Shown: in pieces, positions 1 to 5,503 of the stretch
Numbering within the stretch: position 1 is the first letter of the stretch
Layout: each line of letters starts with the position of its first letter
From: Methanocaldococcaceae archaeon
GTDB taxonomy: Archaea > AGJL01 > Methanococci > Methanococcales > Methanocaldococcaceae
Reading direction: 5' to 3'
Assembly: GCA_027023665.1 (NCBI GenBank)
Contig: JALVUY010000193.1
Span: 1 to 7,428, forward strand
Length of the DNA stretch: 7,428 bases
Notes under the pieces: generated by a model
What the model saw: only the letters and a program-made list of their open reading frames with translations
Databases searched by the model: none
Told to the model about the DNA's origin: nothing
Translations under genes and position numbers: made by a program

Positions 1-28
1 ATCTATAATGTTAATATTCCTTTACATT

Positions 29-48
29 ATGTTAAGTATATTTAACAT
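29..48. promoter_or_regulatory. Inverted repeat ATGTTAA-N6-TTAACAT upstream of the por operon
   Basis: A perfect 7-bp inverted repeat (29-35 and 42-48) with a 6-bp spacer lies about 105 bp upstream of the por TATA box. Its size and symmetry suit a dimeric helix-turn-helix regulator, but it could be chance in such AT-rich DNA. It may also belong to an upstream gene outside the window. I do not recognise it as the site of a named regulator. Confidence 0.25.
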
Positions 49-76
49 TTTAGTATATAAAATTTAGTATATAAAA
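49..76. repeat. Two perfect 14-bp tandem copies of TTTAGTATATAAAA
   Basis: The 14-mer TTTAGTATATAAAA occurs at 49-62 and again directly at 63-76. Each copy contains a TATA-like TATATAAAA core, so the pair could act as weak alternative promoter boxes on either strand. It could equally be a simple replication-slippage duplication. The repeat itself is certain; any function is inference. Confidence 0.7.
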
Positions 77-124
77 ATTTCCACATAATCTGATTATCAT
101 TATCTATATTTATGCCTAAACAAT

Positions 125-142
125 TTTCGCTAATTGACGAAA
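125..142. promoter_or_regulatory. Inverted repeat TTTCG-N8-CGAAA just upstream of the por TATA box
   Basis: A 5-bp inverted repeat (125-129 and 138-142, spacer 8) ends 10 bp before the TATA box at 153. This is the position where archaeal activators, or repressors that block TBP/TFB entry, usually bind. The CG steps stand out in an AT-rich leader. It is a candidate operator for por regulation; the stem is short and the assignment is tentative. Confidence 0.35.
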
Positions 143-152
143 TCTCAAAAGC

Positions 153-160
153 TTTATATA
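153..160 (+). promoter_or_regulatory. TATA box of the por operon
   Basis: TTTATATA matches the methanogen TATA box consensus exactly and is preceded by a purine-rich BRE-like stretch (CAAAAGC). With the usual archaeal spacing of about 25 bp, transcription would start near 180-185, leaving a leader of about 25-30 nt before the porG start codon. No better box lies between here and porG. Confidence 0.75.
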
Positions 161-170
161 TAACTTATAG

Positions 171-190
171 TGATTGTTAATGATTGATAA
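171..190. repeat. Direct repeat of a 10-mer around the predicted por start site
   Basis: TGATTGTTAA (171-180) is followed immediately by TGATTGATAA (181-190), with one mismatch. The pair covers the predicted initiation point of the por transcript. A protein bound here would block initiation, so an operator role is possible. Slippage is the simpler explanation. Confidence 0.45.
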
Positions 191-210
191 TGACAATTTA
201 GGGTGAGTAG

Positions 211-747
211 ATGATAGAAATTAGATTCCACGGAAGAGGAGGACAAGGGGCTGTTACTGCTGCTCAAATCTTAGCTATGGCTGCTTTCTACGATGGTAAA
301 TATTCCCAGGCTTTTCCGTTCTTTGGCGTAGAGAGAAGAGGAGCACCAGTTATGGCATTTACAAGAATTGATGACAAAAAGATTAGATTAAGATGCCAAA
401 TATACAATCCTGACTATGTTATTGTTCAGGATCCTACTTTAATTGAGAATATTAATGTCGTTGAAGGTATAAAAGAAAATGGGGCTGTTGTAGTTAATAC
501 TGTTAAAGATGACCTAAATTTGGGAGTTAAAACCTATACAATTGACGCTACTGGAATAGCCTTAGATATATTAGGAGTTCCTATAGTAAATACTGCAATG
601 GTCGGAGCGTTTGCAGGAGTTACTAAACTTGTTAGTATTGATTCAGTAAAAAAGGCAATAATGGAGAAATTTAAAGGAGAATTAGGAATTAAAAACGCCA
701 AAGTGGCTGAAATCGCATATAATGAAATGATAAAGAAGTATGGATAA
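211..747 (+). CDS. porG: Pyruvate:ferredoxin oxidoreductase, gamma subunit PorG
   Basis: PorG is the gamma subunit of the four-subunit archaeal pyruvate synthase/oxidoreductase (POR), a cytoplasmic enzyme that interconverts pyruvate + CoA with acetyl-CoA + CO2 using ferredoxin. In autotrophic methanogens it mainly runs in the pyruvate-forming direction. The 178-residue protein has the family's N-terminal GRGGQG motif (residues 8-13) and the conserved ERRGAPV stretch (41-47) typical of the POR/KOR gamma domain, and its length is normal. The ATG at 211 has a GGGTGA ribosome site at 201-206. It is the first gene of the operon, about 28 nt after the predicted transcript start, and ends 28 nt before porD. 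The subunit carries no cofactor motif of its own. Related KorC or VorC gammas look similar, but the porGDAB-EF context settles the assignment. Confidence 0.93.
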
Positions 748-762
748 AATAAATGAGTAAAT

Positions 763-768
763 GGGGTG
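763..768 (+). promoter_or_regulatory. Ribosome binding site deciding the porD start
   Basis: GGGGTG at 763-768 stands 7 nt before the ATG at 776. An in-frame ATG exists at 761, but this ribosome site would then lie inside the coding sequence and only AT-rich DNA would precede that start. The 776 start is therefore preferred. Confidence 0.7.
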
Positions 769-775
769 TTATAGT

Positions 776-1036
776 ATGGTTACAATTGCTGCAATTATTT
801 ATGAACCAGGAAACTCAATTAGAAATAAAACAGGTAGTTGGAGGACATTTAGACCTATTTTAGACAACAATAAATGTGTAAAGTGTGAAAATTGCTATAT
901 ATTTTGTCCAGAAGGAGCTATTCAAGAGGATGAAAATGGGAACTTTAAAATAGATTATGATTACTGTAAAGGATGTTTAATCTGTATGAACGAATGCCCT
1001 GTAAATGCAATAACTAAGGTTAGAGAAGAAAAATAA
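776..1036 (+). CDS. porD: Pyruvate:ferredoxin oxidoreductase, delta subunit PorD (2x[4Fe-4S] ferredoxin)
   Basis: PorD is the ferredoxin-like delta subunit that carries electrons between the TPP site/proximal cluster in PorB and external ferredoxins. From the preferred start the protein has 86 residues (MVTIAAIIYEPG...). It contains two classical cluster motifs: CVKCENCYIFCP and CKGCLICMNECP, each C-x2-C-x2-C-x3-C-P, giving eight cysteines for two [4Fe-4S] clusters. The N-terminal part before the clusters (GSWRTFRP) is the usual delta-subunit lead that docks on the complex. An ATG five codons upstream (761) is possible but lacks a ribosome site. The stop codon lies in a short imperfect repeat (1024-1048). 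PorA follows 62 bp later. Confidence 0.92.
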   Translation: MVTIAAIIYEPGNSIRNKTGSWRTFRPILDNNKCVKCENCYIFCPEGAIQEDENGNFKIDYDYCKGCLICMNECPVNAITKVREEK

Positions 1037-1048
1037 AGAAGAAAATAA
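1024..1048. repeat. Imperfect 13-bp tandem repeat across the porD stop codon
   Basis: AGAAGAAAAATAA (1024-1036, containing the porD stop) is followed directly by AGAAGAAAATAA (1037-1048), one A shorter. It looks like a slippage duplication of the gene end and has no evident effect on the product. Confidence 0.5.
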
Positions 1049-1098
1049 AACTAAAGTGAATTAAAAATACATAAAATATTATTCTTTGGAGGGAAAAA

Positions 1099-2259
1099 AT
1101 GTGTGAAGTTAAGGTTATTACTGGAACATCCGCTGCTGCTGAAGCGGCAAGATTAGCTGATGTCGATGTTATAGCTGCATATCCAATTACTCCTCAGACT
1201 ACATGTGTTGAAAAGTTGGCGGAATTTGTAGCAAATGGGGAGTTAGATGCAGAATATGTAAAAGTAGAGAGTGAACACTCAGCATTATCTGTTTGTATTG
1301 GAGCAGCGGCAACTGGAGCAAGGACATTTACAGCAACTGCTTCTCAAGGTTTAGCATTGATGCACGAAGTTTTATTTATAGCCTCTGGAATGAGGTTACC
1401 AATAGTTATGATGGTCGCAAATAGAGCGTTATCCGCCCCAATAAACATATGGAACGATCATCAAGATTCTATAGCACAGAGAGATACTGGATGGATTCAA
1501 ATTTATGTAGAAGACAATCAGGAAACACTTGATAGTATTATTCAGGCATACAAAATTGCAGAGAATGATGATGTTTTACTCCCTGTAATGGTCTGTTTAG
1601 ATGGATTTATATTAACTCATACAGTTGAGCCAGTAACAATTCCAAAGGCAGAAAGAGTTAGAGAATTTTTAGGTGTTTATGAACCAAAACATGCTTATTT
1701 AGATCCAGATAGACCAATAACCCAAGGACCTGTAGGAGTTCCAGATTGCTATATGGAGACAAGAAAACAGATTGAAGACGCTATGGAGAGATCTAAAAAA
1801 GTTATTAAAGAAGTTAATGAAGAATTTAGTGAATGGTTTAAGAGGAAGTATGGTAACGGTTTAGTTGAAGCATACAACTTAGAGAATGCAGATACTGTTT
1901 TAGTAGCAATGGGTACAGTATGTGGAACTATAAAGGATGTCATTGATGAACTAAAAAAAGAGGGTAAGGAAGTTGGATTATTAAGAATAAGGACATATAG
2001 ACCATTTCCAAAAGAAGATGTTAAAGAACTTTTAAAAGACGCTGAAAATATTGCAGTATTAGATAAAAATATTTCATTTGGATTCAACAAGGGGGCTTTA
2101 GGTATTGAGATGGCATCAATTTTAAAAAATAAAAAAATCTGTAATTATATCGTTGGATTAGGTGGAAGGGATATAAGAATTGAAGATATCAAAACCATAA
2201 TTAATGATGTAGAAAAATCTGAAGATGATAAAACTGCTTGGATTGGATTAAAAGAATAA
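1099..2259 (+). CDS. porA: Pyruvate:ferredoxin oxidoreductase, alpha subunit PorA
   Basis: PorA is the alpha subunit, contributing the pyrimidine-binding (Pyr) domain for TPP and much of the pyruvate-binding site. The 386-residue protein is of normal length. Landmarks are AYPITPQT (27-34), whose Thr31 matches the substrate-contacting Thr of PFOR. Glu59 in VESEHSA is the likely TPP-activating glutamate. TFTATASQG lies at 76-84, and Arg109 in ANRA matches the pyruvate-carboxylate arginine. The stretch up to about residue 235 is the Pyr domain; about 260-375 (VLVAMGTVCGTIKD... RTYRPFP) is the transketolase C-terminal-like domain. A strong GGAGGG at 1088-1093 precedes the ATG by 5 nt. The pyruvate-type motifs argue against 2-oxoglutarate or 2-oxoisovalerate specificity. 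All residues expected from the family are present. Confidence 0.95.
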   Translation: MCEVKVITGTSAAAEAARLADVDVIAAYPITPQTTCVEKLAEFVANGELDAEYVKVESEHSALSVCIGAAATGARTFTATASQGLALMHEVLFIASGMRLPIVMMVANRALSAPINIWNDHQDSIAQRDTGWIQIYVEDNQETLDSIIQAYKIAENDDVLLPVMVCLDGFILTHTVEPVTIPKAERVREFLGVYEPKHAYLDPDRPITQGPVGVPDCYMETRKQIEDAMERSKKVIKEVNEEFSEWFKRKYGNGLVEAYNLENADTVLVAMGTVCGTIKDVIDELKKEGKEVGLLRIRTYRPFPKEDVKELLKDAENIAVLDKNISFGFNKGALGIEMASILKNKKICNYIVGLGGRDIRIEDIKTIINDVEKSEDDKTAWIGLKE

Positions 2260-2339
2260 AAATATACAAAAAATAATGGATTTTAAATCTTTTAAAACAT
2301 ATTTTAAATTCTAATCTATAAATTTTTGTAGGTGAAATT

Positions 2340-3227
2340 ATGCAATTTCCAAGAGAAGAATTATTTGCTCCCGGACACAGAGGATGTGCAGGATGTGGAG
2401 CGGCAATAGTTGCAAGATTGGTATTAAAAGCCGCTGGAAAAGACACAATTTGTGTAGTCCCCACAGGATGTTTAGAGGTTATGACTACTCCATATCCTGA
2501 AACGTCATGGAGAGTTCCTTGGATTCACGTAGCGTTTGAAAACGCTGCAGCAGTTGCAAGTGGTGTTGAATCTGCTATAAAGGCGTTGAAGAGAAAGAGA
2601 GGTAAGTTCGCTAACAAAAAAATAAATGTTATAGCAATTGGAGGAGATGGAGGTACAGCAGATATTGGTTTCCAAGCATTGAGTGGGGCTATGGAGAGAG
2701 GACATAACATCTTATATATTATGTATGATAATGAAGCATATATGAACACTGGAATACAGAGAAGTTCATCAACTCCTTTTATGGCTGCTACAACTACATC
2801 TCCAGCAGGTTCAAAAATTAAGGGAGAAGATAGACCTAAAAAAGATGTTGCTATGATAATGGCCGCTCATGGCATTCCATATGTAGCAACTGCTTGTATA
2901 TCCTATCCAGAAGATTTCATGAGAAAGGTTAAAAAGGCTTTGAGTATCGAAGGGCCTAAGTTCATACAAGTTTTACAACCTTGCACAACAGGTTGGGGAT
3001 ATCCTCCACACAAAACAATAGAAATAGGTAGATTAGCTGTTGAAACAGGAATTTTCCCATTATATGAAATTGAAAATGGAGAGTTTAGAATTACATATAA
3101 ACCATCTAAGAGAAAGCCAGTTAAAGAATATATAAGAATGCAAAAAAGATATAGACACTTAACTGATGAGGATATTGAAAGAATTCAAAGATATATAGAC
3201 GAAAAGTGTAAGTTGTTAGGTTTATAA
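2340..3227 (+). CDS. porB: Pyruvate:ferredoxin oxidoreductase, beta subunit PorB (TPP and proximal [4Fe-4S])
   Basis: PorB is the beta subunit, which binds the TPP diphosphate and holds the proximal [4Fe-4S] cluster. The 295-residue protein has GHRGCAGCG (12-20) with Cys16 and Cys19, then Cys44 and Cys215, the four expected cluster ligands. The TPP motif starts at GDGG (102-105) and runs to MYDNEAY, with Asn131. The ATG at 2340 has GGTGA at 2331-2335. The 80-bp gap after porA is AT-rich, repeats ATTTTAAAT at 2280 and 2301, and shows no clear promoter. The C-terminal 12 codons are duplicated downstream at 3301-3339 with only synonymous changes, so the present gene end may be a replacement of the original one; the reading frame itself is intact. 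Confidence 0.95.
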   Translation: MQFPREELFAPGHRGCAGCGAAIVARLVLKAAGKDTICVVPTGCLEVMTTPYPETSWRVPWIHVAFENAAAVASGVESAIKALKRKRGKFANKKINVIAIGGDGGTADIGFQALSGAMERGHNILYIMYDNEAYMNTGIQRSSSTPFMAATTTSPAGSKIKGEDRPKKDVAMIMAAHGIPYVATACISYPEDFMRKVKKALSIEGPKFIQVLQPCTTGWGYPPHKTIEIGRLAVETGIFPLYEIENGEFRITYKPSKRKPVKEYIRMQKRYRHLTDEDIERIQRYIDEKCKLLGL

Positions 3228-3228
3228 T
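3189..3228 (+). repeat. Copy 1 of the porB 3'-end duplication (inside the live gene)
   Basis: These 40 bp encode the last 12 residues ([12 protein letters not shown]) and stop of PorB. They match 3301-3340 at 36 of 40 positions, offset by 112 bp. All four differences (3200, 3206, 3212, 3221) are synonymous third-position changes. Confidence 0.9.
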
Positions 3229-3238
3229 ATTTTAATTT

Positions 3239-3265
3239 ACACCTCCGAGCATAGCGAGGAGGTGT
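3239..3265. repeat. Hairpin 1 of the porB-porE insert; stem resembles SD paired with anti-SD
   Basis: ACACCTCC (3239-3246) pairs perfectly with GGAGGTGT (3258-3265). The inner part GAGCATAGCGA can add GC/GC pairs closing an ATA loop, separated from the outer stem by tandem G·A mismatches of the sheared type. The left arm resembles the 3' tail of archaeal 16S rRNA (CACCTCC) and the right arm a perfect Shine-Dalgarno. It could be a transcript 3'-end stabiliser, a terminator element or part of a dispersed repeat. No T-tract follows. Confidence 0.75.
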
Positions 3266-3273
3266 TAGCTTTG

Positions 3274-3296
3274 ATGAAACTTTCTTAAAGTTTCAT
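3274..3296. repeat. Hairpin 2 of the porB-porE insert
   Basis: ATGAAACTTT (3274-3283) and AAAGTTTCAT (3287-3296) form a perfect 10-bp inverted repeat with a 3-nt CTT loop, lying 8 nt after hairpin 1. Two such structures in series, in both orientations equivalent, suggest a miniature repeat element or a processed RNA 3' end rather than a simple terminator, as no oligo-T follows. Confidence 0.75.
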
Positions 3297-3346
3297 TTGG
3301 AGATATATAGATGAAAAATGTAAATTGTTAGGGTTATAATCTCCAA
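3297..3346. repeat. Inverted repeat TTGGAGAT / ATCTCCAA enclosing the porB relic
   Basis: TTGGAGAT (3297-3304) is complementary to ATCTCCAA (3339-3346). The loop between them is the duplicated porB tail. The arms overlap the ends of the duplicated segment, so the inverted repeat may mark the edge of the insert or be chance. Confidence 0.5.
3301..3339 (+). pseudogene. Relic copy of the porB C-terminal 12 codons plus stop
   Basis: Reading 3301-3339 gives [16 protein letters not shown], identical to the PorB C-terminus. Codon differences from the live copy are GAT for GAC, AAA for AAG twice, and GGG for GGT. The preceding codons (ATT TGG) only partly resemble ATT CAA in the gene, so the similarity starts at the AGA codon. 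It cannot be expressed on its own. It is best read as the original porB end, displaced when the hairpin segment and a substitute end were introduced. The reverse order, a copy recently made from the gene, is also possible. Confidence 0.75.
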
Positions 3347-3348
3347 TA

Positions 3349-3356
3349 TTTATATT
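3349..3356 (+). promoter_or_regulatory. Possible TATA box for porE-porF
   Basis: TTTATATT, seven of eight positions of the TATA consensus, lies 54 bp before the porE start. Initiation about 25 bp downstream would give a leader of roughly 22-27 nt, similar to that of porG. It directly follows the porB relic. This would allow porEF to be transcribed apart from porGDAB. Confidence 0.45.
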
Positions 3357-3402
3357 TTTTAATCTTTATTTTATTTATTAAATTTGATACTTAGGTGATA
3401 GA

Positions 3403-3897
3403 ATGAAAAAGATAATTATGACAAACTATATCTGCGATAACTGTGGGGATTGTGTTAAGGCATGTATGGAGAAAAACAAAGTAGGAAGAATTAGTATTAT
3501 AGAGAAAGATGGGAAGTATATACCAATAGTTTGCCAACACTGTGCTTCAGCCCCTTGTAAAGAAGTTTGTCCAGTTTCAGCAATTGAGCATAAAGATGGT
3601 TATGTATATTTAAATGATGAAATTTGTATTGGATGTGGATTGTGTGCCTTAGCATGTCCTTTTGGTGCTATATTAATGGAGGATAAAGCATACAAATGTA
3701 TTTTGTGTAATGGAGAGGAACCAGCATGTGTTAAAGCATGTTCAAAGAGATGTTTAGAACTCGTAGATGTAAATGAGTTGATATTTGCTAAGAGAGATAA
3801 AAGTTTGGAGTTGTTTAGCAAAATTTATAAACCAACAGAAAAAGTAGATAACAATTTACTCTCAAAAATAACAATAAATGCCAAGGTTCAGCCATAA
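3403..3897 (+). CDS. porE: PorE, 4x[4Fe-4S] polyferredoxin of pyruvate oxidoreductase
   Basis: PorE is a polyferredoxin that in methanococci accompanies pyruvate oxidoreductase and helps supply it with low-potential electrons; it is not part of the minimal four-subunit enzyme. The 164-residue protein has 16 cysteines in four groups: 11/14/17/21, 44/47/52/56, 75/78/81/85 and 99/102/109/113, the HycB/DmsB-type arrangement for four [4Fe-4S] clusters. A seventeenth cysteine is at 117. Residues 120-164 form a lysine-rich tail without cysteines that PorF lacks in this form. No signal peptide or membrane segment is seen, so it should be cytoplasmic. The ATG at 3403 has GGTGAT at 3394-3399. It lies 21 bp before porF. 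Membership of the por system rests on gene order. Confidence 0.85.
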   Translation: MKKIIMTNYICDNCGDCVKACMEKNKVGRISIIEKDGKYIPIVCQHCASAPCKEVCPVSAIEHKDGYVYLNDEICIGCGLCALACPFGAILMEDKAYKCILCNGEEPACVKACSKRCLELVDVNELIFAKRDKSLELFSKIYKPTEKVDNNLLSKITINAKVQP

Positions 3898-3918
3898 ATA
3901 TTTATGGAGGAGTAATTT

Positions 3919-4329
3919 ATGGTTGTAGTTAATGTAGGATCTTGTGTAGGATGTAGAAGATGCGAAAGGAGTTGTCCAGTTAATGGAATAACTTTTGAGG
4001 AATTTCCAATAAAGTGCATGCACTGTGAAAAAAATCCTTGTTTATACGCATGTCCAGAGGGAGCTATTGAAAGAATTAACAACAAGGTAGTGGTTATAAA
4101 AGAAAAATGCATAGGCTGTGGCTTATGTGCCTTAGCTTGTCCTTTTGGTGCTATAAGAATTGATGGAGTAGCAATAAAGTGTAATGGATGTTATAAAAGA
4201 GATATTGAAATTTGTAAAGAAGTATGTCCAACAGGGGCTATAAATACAATTGAAAATATTATTGAAAATAAATTATGTAATACAGTTAATAAATTAAATA
4301 AACTATATAGTATCTATGTAAGATATTAA
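3919..4329 (+). CDS. porF: PorF, 4x[4Fe-4S] polyferredoxin of pyruvate oxidoreductase
   Basis: PorF is the paralogue of PorE and, in methanococci, a second electron carrier linked to pyruvate oxidoreductase. The 136-residue protein has 16 cysteines at 9/12/15/19, 33/36/41/45, 64/67/70/74 and 88/91/99/103, predicting four [4Fe-4S] clusters. The third motif [16 protein letters not shown] is identical to that of PorE, and a 30-bp stretch inside it (4126-4155) differs from porE at a single base. The tail after residue 110 is short, Asn/Leu/Tyr-rich and poorly characterised. GGAGG at 3906-3910 stands 8 nt before the ATG. It is the last gene of the por cluster and is followed by oligo-T runs. Confidence 0.85.
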   Translation: MVVVNVGSCVGCRRCERSCPVNGITFEEFPIKCMHCEKNPCLYACPEGAIERINNKVVVIKEKCIGCGLCALACPFGAIRIDGVAIKCNGCYKRDIEICKEVCPTGAINTIENIIENKLCNTVNKLNKLYSIYVRY

Positions 4330-4334
4330 TGTAA

Positions 4335-4359
4335 TTTTTTATTGTACAATTTTTAATTT
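4335..4359 (+). terminator. Probable oligo-T terminator after porF
   Basis: A T6 run (4335-4340) and a T5 run (4350-4354) flank the palindrome ATTGTACAAT (4341-4350), beginning 6 bp after the porF stop. Archaeal RNA polymerase terminates at such oligo-T tracts, so the por transcript probably ends here. Confidence 0.5.
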
Positions 4360-4381
4360 AATTACGAAATCCAATCATAAA

Positions 4382-4390
4382 ATATAAATA
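4382..4390 (+). promoter_or_regulatory. Possible TATA box for the TPR gene
   Basis: ATATAAATA in an A-rich context lies 81 bp before the TPR start codon, predicting initiation near 4411. The downstream 55 bp contain two related AT palindromes (ATTTTAAAATATTT at 4400 and 4438), either of which might also serve as a promoter. The choice is uncertain. Confidence 0.3.
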
Positions 4391-4470
4391 TTCTCCACGA
4401 TTTTAAAATATTTTATTATTATCTTATTATCTTAAACATTTTAAAATATTTAATTAAGATAGTGATGTAA

Positions 4471-5456
4471 ATGAATCGAACAGCTTTAGATTATGTAATT
4501 AAAGCATTTAAATGTGCTGATAAAGGTAATTTTAAAGATGCATTAGAAAATATAGATAAAGCATTATCATTAGATCCAAATAATGATTTAGCCTTGTATC
4601 TAAAAGCGGCTATATTAAGGATTATGGGTGATGTTGAAAACTCTATAAAATATTTTGAAGAACTTAAAAAAAAAAAGAGTCCTCTTTTGGAGATTCTTAT
4701 TTAATCTGTTTAACATTTGCTAAAGGTGATTACGATAACACCTTAAAACACATTGATGAGCTTTCAAAAATCTCTCCAAAATGTTTTTTGTCTCAGTTTC
4801 ATAAAGGATTAATATTAATTGAAAGAGGAATGTATGAAGAAGCATTAAAATGCTTTGATGAACTTTTATCTATAAATAATAACTTTACATCTGCTTGGAG
4901 ACAGAAGGCAATGTTACTTGAAAATCTCAATAGATTTGAAGAGGCTCTTAAATGCTTAGATAAATTAATAGAGATTAATGAAAAGGATGCATATGCTTGG
5001 TATTTAAGAGGAAGAATATTAAAAAAGTTAGGAAGATTTAAAGAAGCTTTAGAATCTTTACATCGTGCGATTGAGTTAGATAAAACCTGGATTCTTGCAT
5101 ACAAAGATATCGGACATATTATGTTAAATACAGGAAATTATAAAAAAGCATTGATATATTTAAACAAATATTTAAAGAAGTATCCAAAGGATGTTGAGGC
5201 AAAGTTTTACAAAGGGATTATTTATGAACTTTTAGAATTATATGATAAGGCATTAAAAATTTATGATGAAATTATTTCTGAAACTAATGAAGATAATTTC
5301 CTTTTACTCATTGATGCACTAATTCATAAAGCAAAAATCTATGAGAAGTTGGGTAAGATTGAAGAAGCTATCAAAATATACAATAAAATTTTGGATAATA
5401 CCTATTATGACTTAATTAGAAATAATTTCCAAAAAAATAAAGATAATAAAAAATAA
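4471..5456 (+). pseudogene. TPR-repeat protein gene split by a -1 frame shift at an A11 run
   Basis: The gene starts at ATG 4471 (GTGAT at 4462-4466). It reads 77 codons to a stop at 4702, and continues in the -1 frame from the A-run to 5456. Joined, it gives about 328 residues comprising nine tetratricopeptide repeats of about 34 residues: two before the shift (e.g. KGNFKDALENIDKAL) and seven after it (e.g. RGMYEEALKCFDELL, LGRFKEALESLHRAI). Repeat 3 (KGDYDNTLKHIDELSKISP) lies between the break and the first start-like codon of the second frame (TTG 4788, no ribosome site), proving the two parts were one gene. TPRs scaffold protein contacts; the partner is unknown. There is no signal peptide. 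It may be a decaying gene, one kept in use by slippage, or a sequence error. It is unrelated in function to por as far as can be seen. Confidence 0.75.
4666..4676 (+). other. A11 slippage site in the TPR gene
   Basis: Eleven A residues end with the zero-frame heptamer A AAA AAG (4671-4677), the same slippery sequence used in E. coli dnaX. A -1 slip gives KKKK then Glu-Ser-Ser and enters the TPR frame exactly. The -1 frame has a stop (TAA, 4665) just before the run, so the shift must occur here or within the next 25 bases. No strong downstream hairpin is evident. Confidence 0.7.
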
Positions 5457-5503
5457 ATGAATATTTTATTAACTTATATAACCTTAACAAATATTTTAAA
5501 ATC

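Noticed and set aside
1749..2090. Open frame of 113 codons antisense to porA
   Set aside because: It lies wholly within a well-supported gene, has Ser/Leu-rich low-complexity content typical of antisense of AT-rich genes, and shows no ribosome site or recognisable motif.
2201..2464. Minus-strand open frame spanning the porA-porB gap
   Set aside because: Most of it overlaps porA or porB in antisense, and no minus-strand promoter or ribosome site is visible.
3239..3296. Hairpins as an intrinsic terminator of porGDAB
   Set aside because: No oligo-T run follows either hairpin, and archaeal termination relies on T-tracts rather than hairpins. Not excluded as a 3'-end stabiliser.
3311..3331. Small reading frame MKNVNC starting inside the porB relic
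   Set aside because: Six codons, overlapping the relic in another frame, with only a GGAG upstream. There is nothing to separate it from chance.
3239..3340. CRISPR array or tRNA-like structure in the porB-porE gap
   Set aside because: There are only two different hairpins and no regular repeat-spacer pattern. No cloverleaf, T-loop or CCA-adjacent acceptor pairing can be drawn.
3888..4112. Minus-strand open frame over the start of porF
   Set aside because: It is the antisense shadow of the cysteine-rich porF start, with no ribosome site.
4788..5456. Second part of the TPR gene as an independent gene starting at TTG 4788
   Set aside because: There is no ribosome site, the TPR-coding frame continues upstream of the TTG to the A-run, and the start would cut a repeat off. 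It is better read as the remainder of the shifted gene.
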